Source: Diplonema japonicum
Taxonomy: Eukaryota; Euglenozoa; Diplonemea; Diplonemida; Diplonemidae
Assembly (NCBI GenBank): GCA_964019335.1
Contig: OZ025677.1
Location: 1 to 64,000 of the forward strand
Reading direction: 5' to 3'
DNA: 64,000 nucleotides
Below are positions 32,177 to 42,500 of this stretch, in pieces; positions within the stretch are counted from its first letter, which is position 1, and each line of letters opens with the position of its first letter. The translations under genes and the position numbers were made by a program. The notes beneath the pieces are model-generated. The model worked only from the letters and a program-made list of their open reading frames with translations, was not told where the DNA came from and ran no database searches.

Positions 32177-32891
32177 GAAAAAAAAAAAAGAAAAGAAATT
32201 GTAGAAAATAAACAGTTAAAAAATAATAATTCTGAACTTGAACTTGATCGCCCTCTTATTTCTTTTTTTATTTCCCCCTCCCCCCCGCTCAAAGGACTAC
32301 AAGTTCTAGATTGACATTTAATTTATTTATTTTTTTGAATTTCTTTTTCCTTTTTTTTGCTCAAATAAAGATAGAGAAATGCTGCTTGTTTACGTTCGTG
32401 CGAAAGAGGGGGGGGGGGGGGGGGAGAAGAACAAGAAGGGGGGGGGAAGAAAAGAGAGCAAAGCCATGGTCTAAGCCACGTATTTTAGGCTTCACTGTTA
32501 CTTCAGCACAAGCATCCAAGAAAAAGCGATACAAGTAGTGCTTTTTTTCAGAAGCACTTATGGGGGGGGGACCAGTGGGGTTCGTCAGGCGATGATATTG
32601 AGATATTAGTAAAAAATAGGAGAAAGAAAAGAAAAAAAAAAATGAAATGAAACCATCTAGTAGGGCCTAGGTGTCCTTTGTGGGCAATCTCCAGCAGAGC
32701 AGTGGAGAGTAATCATTTCTGGCCGGTTGGGGCATTCAAAAGAAGAAAAGAACGAAAGCACAACGAGTACAATATGCAATCATACTCTGTGTTTAAGAAT
32801 ACCGTGTTTTTGTTCTTCTTTTTTTTTTTGTCCCCCTCTTCTTCCATGTATGCCCATGAGGCATTGTGAAGGCCTTAGTTTCTTGCTTCTA

Positions 32892-33003
32892 AGGTATACG
32901 TTTCTTTCTTCAAAACAGCGCAGGGAATTGACTCGTTCCACTCGTGTTGCCGGGAACACCAGTGGTACGAATAAATTCTGTTAACTTCGGTGTGCGGTGC
33001 TCA
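32892..33003. repeat. GC-rich repeat related to 21588-21778
   Basis: Shares CAGCGCAGGGAATTGAC and CGGGAACACC-type blocks with the earlier copy. The complete LINE begins just to its right, so the LINE may have inserted beside it. Confidence 0.45.
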
Positions 33004-33071
33004 CCGTTATAGAAAAAAAAAATATATGAGTTAAAGGAAGTCTTTGTGAGACGCCCCCTTGTTCTCATGCT

Positions 33072-36000
33072 CTACCTGCACCTATCCCCCTTCAGCAGCG
33101 GTTTCTCCTTCTTCGGTGGTCGTGCCGGCCTCCTCCCCAGCTTGGCTACTTTTTCCCTTCTTTCCTTTGCCCATTGCTTCCCCAGCTCCTCCAGGTCGTA
33201 CTTGGTCTTCGTTGATGCAAAGATTGCTCTTCTACTCCACCCGATCGCCGCCTTCGTCCCTCCGATTGATCGCAGCGTATGTACTCTCTTGCATGGTTCA
33301 GCAGGGAAGGCCCTCCTTCCTTTCACCTTCTTCTGCAGTCTCCCTAGTTCCCATGTGTTCCACACCTTCTTCATCACCGTGTGCAGTCTCCTGGCCTTCT
33401 GTCGCACCTCTGCCAACTCCCCTAGCTTCCCTCCAAGGGATTTCTGGGTCACGTTTTCGAAATCCAGCGCCAGCTCCACCGTCGACACTGCCGTGCTTCT
33501 GTTCCCTCCATACCAGCGCAGCTGCTTGAGCCATTTCAGCACCGGTTTCGTGTACTCCTTCAGGGTGTTGCCGGTCTGCAGCCTCGCGAACTCCTCCTCT
33601 GTTGGTGCTGGGTGTGCCTCCCCCTCCGTGATCTCCAGCCATTGGTGTGTCCGGTAGATCTGCTGCCTCTTTGCCTGCAAGGCTGCGTCGCGTTCCCCCA
33701 CCACAGCCAGCAGGTAACGCTGGGTCTTCTCGAGCCTGTCCTTGTCCTCCTTGGCCGCTTCCCTCGGGAGGATGCCATGGAGCCTCATGCACGGTTCTAG
33801 GCCTGTTCGTGTCGTGCCTGCATGTGCCTCCCGTTGCCCTACTTCGACAGCCAGTTCGCACTCCCACAGTGCATGCTCCAGGATGTTGGATATCTGTTGC
33901 ATCTGACCGCATACGTCGCAGCGTGCCGTTGCGGGTTCGTCCTGCTGCCTCTGCTCCGCCAGCAGCATGCGCTCCAGCTCCGCGACTTCCCCTTCTCCTC
34001 CCGCCTCTCTTTCTTCTTCGTCTTCTGAGTCGTCTCGGGAATCTTCTTCGTCCACCTCATCCTCCGTCGGTGGGATGTGTGCCACTGCGTCCGTCCGCCA
34101 TCCCCGTGGGTGGATGTAGAAAACCGCGCCTGTGATCACCCTGCGTAGGTTCCTTGCTGCGATGGGGTCCGACGACGCCAGCTTCCCCCATAGCTCGTTT
34201 GTCTCGACAGCGGCTGCCGTCGCCATTCCTTTCATGGAGCTCCGTTTTCCCATGATGGCCTCCGCTTCACCACGCCTGAGCTTGTCTCTGATGTAGTGTC
34301 GGAACCGCTCCTTCTCCATGGCCATGGTGTCCTTCAGCTGGTCCCAGGTTGCTTGCACCATGGGTAGCCACCTCTGCTTCAGGTTTCCCACCAGGCCCAG
34401 CGCCTTCTTCCCTTCCCGGTACAGCTTTGCGATGTCGTTGCAGCGTGCCCACAGTTGGTCGTCCTTCCTGCATGCCCTGTACATGAGCATCAGTGCTTTG
34501 TAGGCTGCTGTCATCTTCGGGTGGTGTGTGTGCCCTGGTAGTGTCACGGAGAGTACTGCGCCGGGGCTCCGCGTGCGATACCTCTGGCCCCACAGCGTGT
34601 ATGTCGTCTCCATCACCAGGAGTTCCATCATCCCCGTCCTTGGCGGTGAGAAGGGGGCGTCGTACAGGCAGCTTGGCAGCAGTGTGGAGCTGATGATCCG
34701 CGCCTTCTGCTGGAAGGACAGCGGGGTCGCCCCCAGCCTGCTCAACGTCTTCATCGCTTCCTTGGCCCTGTCGTTGTTGTATTGCTGCTGGCCGTCCGTC
34801 CGCAGCTTGGCTCCCAGCACCTCCACTGTCCGCACTGCCTGCAGCACTTCACCGTCCACCTTCACTTCCGGTGCCTTGGCGCCTGTCGTAAAGGTTTTGG
34901 TTTTCTTTACGTTTAGCTTCATGCCAACCATTTTGCAGAAGTCCTCCACCGCCTCCACCCCCTTCTGCAGTGCTGCCGCGAGTTGTGACAGAAGGTACGC
35001 GTCGTCAGCGTATGACAGCGAGCGGACCCCCGTGCCGTCCTCCACCTGTTTCATCAGCACTGCCAGTAACGCGTTGATGAGTACCACAGATATGGGGCAC
35101 CCTTGTAGGATTCCATTTGTCGTGTGGAACTCCTCTCCAACGCCCGTGGCGTACCTGAAACGTCTCCGCATGCCCGCGTACATCCCCTTCAGCGCCCTTA
35201 GAATGCCCGTCTCCATGCCCATGTCCTCCACCAGCTCCATCACTAGTTGCTGCGGTACGCTGTCGAAACACTTCGCAAAGTCAAGTGCCACCCCGACCAG
35301 CGGTTTCCCTTCGAGTAGAGATTCCTCGATGTCCAGGGCGAGGTCCATTAGCGCGTCCTCTGTCCCGAAGCCTGTGCGGAATCCGTACTGCTTGTCGTGT
35401 ACCCACTTCTCCTGCCAGAGAAGGATGTCTGCCAGTCGCGTGCATGCCCAAAGTCTGTACACCGCTGATGTCACCGTGATGGGTCTGTGCTCCAGCGGTC
35501 CCGCGTCGTCGCATTTTGGTACGAGTGTGACCAGCGCCGTCTTCACGGCCTCTGGCCATCTCCCGGTTGCTTCGATCGCTTGGAAGAGCTGAGCCCAGGC
35601 GTCCAACACCGACTCTGGTAGTTTGCGTAGCTCCAGCATCCTCCACCCGTCGATGCCTGCTGCGCTTCTCTTGCTCTTCCTTGCGAGTACCTCTCTCAGC
35701 CTCGCTCCCGTGAGCTGCGTCTTCGTCATCTCATGCCGTTGTATAAACTTGCCATACTTTGCCTTGAAGGGGGCGAAGGGGGGTTCCGGCTTGTTTTCGT
35801 ACTTCGAGAAGACGCTCTTCCAGGCTTTGCGCATGACTGCGTCGATCTTCGCAGGGTCTGCCACTAGTAACTTACCATCCTTGACTGCCCTGGTCCCATC
35901 GCTCTGGCGTTTTCCTCTTGCTACTGTCACCAGCTTGGCCGTTTCTCTTCCCGATGCCACCTCAGCCAGGTATTCCCGTCTTCGCGTCGTGTTCGACTCG

Positions 36001-37427
36001 GTCCTCTTCCTCCGTTCTTGCGCTGCCACGGCGTCCTCCATGTCTAGGGTTGCTGCCAGCATGTCTTCGATGAACGAGGTGTCCTGCGGTATTGGCTCCG
36101 TCGGGACTGCTGCTGCTGCTGCTTCTCTGTTCACATTCCTTATTGTGTTCAGAGTGGTCGTGCTCAGGCTCCCCTCGTCCATTGCCCGTTCCAGTTGCTC
36201 TCGTAATGAACGGGTCTTGAGCCTCAGCTTCTCCAGTCGGGCCTGCATGATTGTAGCCGCCCCGATCGAGCCTGTTGTTGTCGGTGCACACACATTCTTG
36301 TTCTTCGTGCTTATGTGTTTGCCCCTTCCAACGTATGCTGCCCTCCCTGGAGTCCCTACCGGTAGTCCTATCAGGAGATCTTCTGTGCATCGGGAGAGTG
36401 TTTCGAAGGCTTCTGTGATTCGGCCCTCTCGCAAGTGCAGCTGGAAATGACACGCTTCAACAGCCTCTGCGCCCTGACCTTCTGCCGGCTCCTCTGCTGC
36501 TTCCAGCCCCTTCGGCAGCATGTACCTCTGTACCTGCAGACTGAACCTATCGAGTTGTAGTCGGACTGTGAGGGTTCTGTGGTCGGTTCCTTTGACTAGC
36601 TTGTATGCGCTGCAGTCCGTGATGGCCGGCACCGCCTCTGGGTTTGCCAGAATCCTGTCTATCCGTGTGGCGCAGTTTTCCCGTACAAACGTTGGTTCTG
36701 GTTGCTCGCCCCTTCTCATCTTTGCGCATAGCTCCGCTGCATCAGTCCAGCCCGTCTGCAGCGCCTTGCACAGTTCTGGAGACCTGTCCTCGTCAGTGTT
36801 CAGGTCGCCGACAACGAGTATGGGTACGTTGCCGAGCTCCCTCGTCTTCTTCTGCAGGACGTAGTGGAGGAGGGTCTCCCTCTTTGCCGTTTCTTCTCGC
36901 CCTGCTCCCGACGGGCAGTAAACCGAGATGATGTGCAGCCATTTGCGCTTGCCGTCGATCGCGACCTGCGTGTGCAGCCACCTCCGGCTTTGCTCCTCAG
37001 GTTGGTCTGAGGTATCCAGTGTTCCTGGTAGTGCGGTCCTGGGTTCTCGGATGAGTGTTGCGAGTCCCCCCCTCTGTGCTACCCAGTTCGATGCGATGCC
37101 CTCGACCTTCCTCCCCGGCTGCGGTGGCCCCCACATCGGCTTCCACTTCTTCTTCTGCTTCACCTTGCCAAGCTCTCGTTCTATTTCTTGTTGGCCTGCC
37201 AGGGTGAGCGCTGTCTCCTGTGTACATATGACGTCCATGTCCAGCTTTGTGACCTCCTCAAGTTGGTTGCGAAGGGAGGCTACGTTCACCGTCGATATGT
37301 TCATGTACGTGGGTGCTGGTCCAGGGTTTGGTTGTATTCCCTGAACCGTGAGTCTCGCGAAGTCCTCCGCCTCCTCTGACCCCGGTCTGCGCTTCCCCTG
37401 CCTCAGTTCAGCACCTTTCCGATGCAT
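33072..37427 (-). CDS. LINE ORF2: endonuclease-reverse transcriptase
   Basis: 1451 residues from the ATG at 37427, which overlaps the end of ORF1 by 25 nt in another frame. Near residue 35 is GIQPNPGP, a degenerate 2A-like motif. Endonuclease motifs: CTQETALT (catalytic Glu), VVGDLNTDEDR, TRIDRILA and GTDHRTLTV (catalytic His). RT motifs: AAGIDGWR, LVPK, HRPITV, QYGFRTGFG, VALDFAKCFDSV, GILQGCPISVVLINALL, SYADDAYLL (YADD at 35001-35012), LNVKKTKT and VEVLGAKL. After the RT come an acidic stretch, a Cys/His finger CDVCGQMQQISNILEHALWEC and a ~235-residue basic C-terminal domain that is also found in LINE-B. The ORF extends upstream in frame without a stop, but that part only mirrors ORF1. Confidence 0.92.
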   Translation of the reverse strand: MHRKGAELRQGKRRPGSEEAEDFARLTVQGIQPNPGPAPTYMNISTVNVASLRNQLEEVTKLDMDVICTQETALTLAGQQEIERELGKVKQKKKWKPMWGPPQPGRKVEGIASNWVAQRGGLATLIREPRTALPGTLDTSDQPEEQSRRWLHTQVAIDGKRKWLHIISVYCPSGAGREETAKRETLLHYVLQKKTRELGNVPILVVGDLNTDEDRSPELCKALQTGWTDAAELCAKMRRGEQPEPTFVRENCATRIDRILANPEAVPAITDCSAYKLVKGTDHRTLTVRLQLDRFSLQVQRYMLPKGLEAAEEPAEGQGAEAVEACHFQLHLREGRITEAFETLSRCTEDLLIGLPVGTPGRAAYVGRGKHISTKNKNVCAPTTTGSIGAATIMQARLEKLRLKTRSLREQLERAMDEGSLSTTTLNTIRNVNREAAAAAVPTEPIPQDTSFIEDMLAATLDMEDAVAAQERRKRTESNTTRRREYLAEVASGRETAKLVTVARGKRQSDGTRAVKDGKLLVADPAKIDAVMRKAWKSVFSKYENKPEPPFAPFKAKYGKFIQRHEMTKTQLTGARLREVLARKSKRSAAGIDGWRMLELRKLPESVLDAWAQLFQAIEATGRWPEAVKTALVTLVPKCDDAGPLEHRPITVTSAVYRLWACTRLADILLWQEKWVHDKQYGFRTGFGTEDALMDLALDIEESLLEGKPLVGVALDFAKCFDSVPQQLVMELVEDMGMETGILRALKGMYAGMRRRFRYATGVGEEFHTTNGILQGCPISVVLINALLAVLMKQVEDGTGVRSLSYADDAYLLSQLAAALQKGVEAVEDFCKMVGMKLNVKKTKTFTTGAKAPEVKVDGEVLQAVRTVEVLGAKLRTDGQQQYNNDRAKEAMKTLSRLGATPLSFQQKARIISSTLLPSCLYDAPFSPPRTGMMELLVMETTYTLWGQRYRTRSPGAVLSVTLPGHTHHPKMTAAYKALMLMYRACRKDDQLWARCNDIAKLYREGKKALGLVGNLKQRWLPMVQATWDQLKDTMAMEKERFRHYIRDKLRRGEAEAIMGKRSSMKGMATAAAVETNELWGKLASSDPIAARNLRRVITGAVFYIHPRGWRTDAVAHIPPTEDEVDEEDSRDDSEDEEEREAGGEGEVAELERMLLAEQRQQDEPATARCDVCGQMQQISNILEHALWECELAVEVGQREAHAGTTRTGLEPCMRLHGILPREAAKEDKDRLEKTQRYLLAVVGERDAALQAKRQQIYRTHQWLEITEGEAHPAPTEEEFARLQTGNTLKEYTKPVLKWLKQLRWYGGNRSTAVSTVELALDFENVTQKSLGGKLGELAEVRQKARRLHTVMKKVWNTWELGRLQKKVKGRRAFPAEPCKRVHTLRSIGGTKAAIGWSRRAIFASTKTKYDLEELGKQWAKERREKVAKLGRRPARPPKKEKPLLKGDRCR

Positions 37428-39181
37428 GCGCAGCACTGTTCCCTCCTGCATGTTTCCAGGGTGCACACCGCTGCCTTCCCTCCCTTCAGCAGCGTCTTGC
37501 ATGAGGCGCACTGCCCCTGGGTGGCCTTGTACGCCTTCGACCACGCATGGGTGTGCATCTTTTGCTTCTTCTGTGCCTGCGATTGGGGGGAATCCATGCC
37601 CTTCCCTTCCGAGGACTTCGTCGGCTGCCTGTAGGATGGCGTGCCGTCCGTCTCCATCGGTGTCGGGGACCGGGATTCTGGAGGTGTCACGCTCCTTGGC
37701 CGTTTCGTGGGGGACGCGGCTGTGTTCTTCTTCGGCGATCCCTGTGCCTTCCTCCTCCTCGGTGATGGTGAAGCCTCCGGAGGTGTCCCGCTTCTCTGCC
37801 TCTTCGTCGGGGATGCTGGAGATGCTGGGTTCGTTGCGATTACCTTCTCCCTCAGCTCCCTGTGCCTCAGCGCTTGCTTCTTCAGTGTCTCCCTCAGCTT
37901 CTTGTTGTCCTCTTGCAGCCCTTTGATGATCTGCTCCAGCTTCTGCATCTGTTGTTGTATTCCTGTCGGCATCTGCTCTTCCTTTTGCTCTTCCTTTCCC
38001 TTCTCCTTCTGCGGTTTGTGCTTCTGTTCCTTCTGCCCCTTCTGCTGTGCCTTCGGGTCCTTCTTCTGTTGTGCCTTTGGGTCCTGCTTTTGTTGTGCCT
38101 TCGGGTCCTGCTTCTGCTGTGCCTTCGGGTCCGCCGCTGCCCAGTACTCCTCGCCTTTGTCCTTGCCATAGAAGCAGAGGAACTCCGGCTTGGAGTACTT
38201 GGTGTCGTTGTTCTCGTTTGGGTCCTTCCGCGTCTCCCCTTTTGCCACCACCATCCGCAGCGGTTGGAGTTTCCATGCCTCTGTCAAGGGCATTTGGTTC
38301 TCTCCTACTTGGACTTCCCCGAACGGGGGTCGGACAACCGCCTGGATAATGGCGAGCTGTTTCCCTTTCTTGGGGATCATCCGGAGCACCTCCGCACCTT
38401 CCCACCCCTTCGTGCGGATCACCTCCTGCACCTGCCCTGCTGTTACTCCGCGCGGTACGCAGTGGAGGTCGTACTTCGTCTTCTTTGCTCCCCCTGCTTC
38501 CACCAGTAGCCCTGCCTCCCGTGCCCTGTCTGCCGCGTGCGTCCTTGCTTCCCCTTCCTCCATCACCAGCCCGACCCCCCTCCCGTTGCTGATGATGGCT
38601 GCCTCGGGCCCCGCCGCCTTCCGTGCCTCCGACACGCTCCACGTCTTTAGCCACAACGGTGGCGCGTCCTCCTTCCTCCTCCTTCGTTCTTCGATGTACA
38701 TACCGGTACCTTCTGCACCCCCGGCCTGTTTCGCTTTCTTCGCGTCGCTCGCCGACAGATAGACCAGGAGGTCCATCTTGGTGAGCTTGCCGTCCCACCC
38801 CTCGCCCCTCGGGTCTGACAGCCCTCGGGTCCCGATCCCCATGGATCCGAGCACCTTCTTCGTGTGCTCTCTCGCGTCGGCCTCGACCTGCTCCCAGCCT
38901 TCCCCCGCCGCCGGTCGCCTCCATACCACTCTCAGCACCTCGGTGGCGTTCTCGTCTTCGTCCTCGTCCTCGTCCTCGTCCATCCAGCGTTCCTGCTGCT
39001 GCTTGCCATGTGTCTTCGGCCATCCCGCCTCTGCCGTTACCCTCACCGCGCGTACCACCTTCCCCTTCCCTGGTCTCGCCCGCGCTACCTGCACCCACGA
39101 AGGTGCTGCCCCCTGCTGGGGTTTTTGCTCTCCTCCTGAGGGAGAAGACCCAGGGCCACCACTTGGAGGTTCCCCAGCCAT
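37403..39181 (-). CDS. LINE ORF1: RNA-binding/chaperone-type protein
   Basis: 592 residues from the ATG at 39181. Order of regions: Gly/Ser/Pro-rich N-terminus, acidic DEDEDEDEDE tract, a ~250-residue globular part (VRVTAEAGWPK to VQVGENQMPL) without a motif I can name, a four-copy KAQQKxDP repeat, a Lys/Glu-rich coiled coil (MQKLEQIIKGLQEDNKKLRE), Ser-Pro-rich basic repeats (SPTKRxRS twice), and a terminal Cys cluster CASCKTLL...CTLETCRREQCCAC that could bind zinc. This is typical of ORF1 proteins that coat the LINE RNA. The stop is at 37403-37405. Confidence 0.8.
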   Translation of the reverse strand: MAGEPPSGGPGSSPSGGEQKPQQGAAPSWVQVARARPGKGKVVRAVRVTAEAGWPKTHGKQQQERWMDEDEDEDEDENATEVLRVVWRRPAAGEGWEQVEADAREHTKKVLGSMGIGTRGLSDPRGEGWDGKLTKMDLLVYLSASDAKKAKQAGGAEGTGMYIEERRRRKEDAPPLWLKTWSVSEARKAAGPEAAIISNGRGVGLVMEEGEARTHAADRAREAGLLVEAGGAKKTKYDLHCVPRGVTAGQVQEVIRTKGWEGAEVLRMIPKKGKQLAIIQAVVRPPFGEVQVGENQMPLTEAWKLQPLRMVVAKGETRKDPNENNDTKYSKPEFLCFYGKDKGEEYWAAADPKAQQKQDPKAQQKQDPKAQQKKDPKAQQKGQKEQKHKPQKEKGKEEQKEEQMPTGIQQQMQKLEQIIKGLQEDNKKLRETLKKQALRHRELREKVIATNPASPASPTKRQRSGTPPEASPSPRRRKAQGSPKKNTAASPTKRPRSVTPPESRSPTPMETDGTPSYRQPTKSSEGKGMDSPQSQAQKKQKMHTHAWSKAYKATQGQCASCKTLLKGGKAAVCTLETCRREQCCACIGKVLN

Positions 39182-39361
39182 GATTGATAGAGATTTTGTT
39201 AATTCCAACCCAATATCCAGCCCCTTGAAAAAAAAAGAAGAAAAAATAAATAAATAAAAATAAAGAATCTTTTGAGTACCGAATAACAAAAAAAAAAAAA
39301 AAAAGAACAAATAATTTCTTTAAAAAAAAAGAACGGGCTAAAAGAAAAAAAAAAAAAAAAA

Positions 39362-39404
39362 AGAGACATTTAAGGGTACCTGCGGTATGTGGCAGGACGC
39401 CTGA
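39362..39404 (-). mobile_element. LINE-B-type 3'-tail fragment
   Basis: GACATTTAAGGGTACCTGC...GCAGGACGCC between A-runs. The stem CCTGC/GCAGG is fully paired here, while the 17369 copy has a G-U pair at the same place. Confidence 0.65.
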
Positions 39405-39484
39405 GAAAAAATCAAAATCAAAATTCTCTCTCTTTTTTTTTCTTCTTAATTCGTTCAGAAGCTTCTTAGCCTTAACTTAGCGTG

Positions 39485-39521
<37 letters not shown>

Positions 39522-39589
39522 CCACGAAGAAAGGGAGAAGCATGATTTTTATAATAATAAAAAAAAAGAAGAAAAACGGAGGTTTAAAA

Positions 39590-42500
39590 TTATTTTTCGG
39601 GGTTCTTTGTCCCCTCGTATGAAGATGCCTTGCGCACCAAACTAAAACCGCCGTTCCCGCGCATCGACAGGTCCAGCTCTGCATCCTCTTCGCCCTCAGA
39701 AAGAAGACCCGTTCCTTCCTTGTTCCTCTTATACTCTCTAATGCTCTTCAATCCGACAAGGAAGGCCAGCGAAATGCAAATAAGCATGTAGACAATACAC
39801 TGCACAACACCTACAGACAGCTGTATGTTGCCTGTCACACGAATGGAATCATAATCACACGTAAGATTCTGCTCCGGGATTTCAAAACAAGCGTCCTCAT
39901 GCTTCCCACTGTAATAAGCCTTTGATCCAAAGTGCTGGGTCAGTAATAGGTACGGCTGTGCTGTTCCACAGAGCACTATAATGCCCAATGGGTTCTGTGC
40001 AACCCTTTTTGTGAGTGCAAGGAAGGCCACTAGGATGCCTATACATAAGGCAAGAAGGGTGTAGATCCAGAATTGAGTTGAGTTGCTTTGAAACTCGCTG
40101 TAGGCACTGCAGTAGGACAAACCTTCTGCTAAGTCATCCAGTTTCTTAAAGTGCGGCTCAAAGGCAGTCCAGTACGCAACAAAGCTCGCGAAGCTTAACA
40201 TCGTTGTTCCTATGAGGGCTACGCTGCACACCGCGACTATCTTCGTTGTCCGCCTGCCGATGGTCGTGACCTCCCTATCGTCGTCTTCCTCTTCGCTGTC
40301 CAGCCCTTCCCCATGCTCTTCGTATTCTTCCTCCATTTCCACTTCATCTTGTGTGTCCTGCTGTGTCTCGCTCTCCACCATATCCCCGCAGCAGAAGTAC
40401 AACCCCCCCACAACCACATTGGCCGCCATGCACACCAGGTTCCACCACGCAGCCCGGAGCAGGTAGTCTCTTGCATCTTCGTACTCGTCGTGTGTCATGT
40501 TCGCAGGGATCCCGTCTACGCTTGTCTCCTCTGCAAACCTCCGTCGGTTCTCATTCAGCACCACCACCGCTGGGTCCATCGCATTGACCCCACCGCCGGG
40601 TGCTGCTGTCAGAGGAGCTGCCGTGGGGACTGTGGTGGGTCCCGCAGTTGGCGGGGATGAGGTTGGCTCTATGGTGGGCTGTGCAGTTGGCGGGGATGAA
40701 GTGGGCTCTGCCGTTGGTGGAGCTGGTTCCGCAGTTTGGGGAGCTGAAGTGGGTTCCGCTGTTGGCAGGGATGAAGTGGGTTCTGCTGTTGGCGGGGATG
40801 GAGTGGGTTCTGCTGTTGGTGGGGATGAGGTAGGTTCCGCAGTTTGAGGAGCTGAAGTGGGCTCTGCTGTTGGTGGGGATGAAGTTGGTTCCGCAGTTTG
40901 GGGAGCTGAAGTGGGTTCCGCTGTTGGTGGAGACGAAGTTGGTTCTGCTGTTTGCGGGGATGAAGTTGGTTCTGCTGTTGGTGGGGATGAAGTGGGCTCT
41001 GCTGTTGGTGGAGACGAAGTTGGTTCTGCTGTTTGCGGGGATGAAGTTGGCTCCGCTGTTGGTGGGGATGAAGTTGGTTCTGCAGTTTGAGGAGCTGAAG
41101 TGGGCTCTGCCGTAGGACTTGCGGTGTCAGGAGCAGGTGTGTCGGGAGCAGTTGTGTCGGGAGCAGGTGTGTCGGGAGCAGGTGTGTCAGGAGCAGGTGT
41201 GTCAGGAGCAGGTGTGTCAGGAGCAGGTGTGTCAGGAGCAGTTGTGTCGGGAGCAGGTGTGTCAGGAGCAGGTGTGTCGGGAGCAGTTGTGTCGGGAGCA
41301 GGTGTGTCGGGAGCTGTAGTTTGTTTTATTATTTTCTTCTTCAATAGCGCTAATGCAAGTGTAAAATTCATTTACAGAAGGGAATGAATCACACCTTGTG
41401 AGCTGTAAGGAATGGGTGTGTCTGGGGCCGTAGTATCAGGAATGGGTGTGTCTGGAGCCGTAGTATCAGGAAACGGTGTGTCTGGAGCCGTAGTATCAGG
41501 AAAAGGTGTGTCTGGGGCCGTAGTATCAGGAATGGGTGTGTCTGGAGCCGCAGTATCAGGAATGGGTGCTGGGGCCGTAGTATCAGGAAAAGGTGTGTCT
41601 GGGGCCGTAGTATCAGGAATGGGTGTGTCTGGAGCCGTAGTATCAGGAAAAGGTGTGTCTGGGGCCGTAGTATCAGGAAACGGTGTGTCTGGGGCTGTTG
41701 TATCAGGAAACGGCGTGCTGGGAGACTGCGTATCGGGGAACGGAGTCATTGGCACTGGTGTGTCGGGAGCTTGAGTGTCAGGAGCTGGCGAAGGAGGGGC
41801 TGGTGTATCCGGTGCAGGGGTTAAGGGTGCTGTTTTATTTTATTTTAATTTATTATGGTCCGCAACATTTTAGTTGGTCTCGACAAGGGCAGCACAAGCG
41901 TTGGAAGGAAAAGATTACATAAGCAACTTGCGGCCACTTGTACTTAAACTTGAATTTAGAACAAAAAATAATTGGAGTCGAATATCGATTGAACGGGGAA
42001 ATTGTGAAACCTTTTGAAAAATACTTCGAAATCAACCGGAAGAATAGGGATTCTATTTTCTTGCTTTTCTAGTCCAACGGAACAGGGGGCGTAGTTAGTA
42101 CGTAGCACGACAGAGAGTAATCTCGTACGCTGGGCGAGAATGTGAGCAATTGTGCTTCTCCGAACTTTCTCGTCGAGAATAAGTCCAAATACGAGTGGAC
42201 GGGTGGGGCATTGGTCAGCCTACTTTTCGTACTGCTTGATGCCTCTAAGGAAGCCGTAACATGGATATTGGCGCAAGTCCCTCAACCTTATACAAGCACG
42301 TAAAATAAATAGTATCACACCTTGAGTGTCAGGAGCGGGAGTATCGGGGGCTGGAGTGTCAGGAGCAGGGGTGTCAGGAGCTGAAGTCTCGGGGGCTGGA
42401 GTGTCAGGAGCCGAGGTGCCAGGAGCAGGGGTGTCGGGAGCTGAAGTGTCGGGAGCGGGAGTATCGGGGGCTGGAGTGTCAGGAGCCGAGGTGTCAGGAG

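Larger units (their letters stand above)
31048..33018. other. 2-kb spacer with element fragments
   Basis: A/T runs throughout, a G-run at about 32409-32424, a LINE-B tail (32133-32176) and a copy of the GC-rich repeat (32892-33003). No gene. Confidence 0.6.
33019..39200 (-). mobile_element. Complete LINE (family A, APE-type non-LTR retrotransposon)
   Basis: The element has two overlapping ORFs, an apurinic-endonuclease domain, reverse transcriptase, a long C-terminal extension and a 3' tail of stem-loop (33040-33052), CTTCCTTTAACTCAT, TA-repeat and T-run. Both ORFs are uninterrupted, so it may be recently active. The 5' boundary is uncertain (39181 is the ORF1 start; up to ~100 bp more may be 5' UTR). 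The A-run at the plus-strand left flank suggests integration in a homopolymer. Truncated relatives are at 18107, 19391 and 20672. Confidence 0.9.

Noticed and set aside
37428-39098. N-terminal extension of the LINE ORF2 frame (about 550 extra residues)
   Set aside because: It is the second frame of ORF1 DNA, Gly/Arg/Glu-rich and without motifs; the ATG at 37427 is the first in a sensible context.
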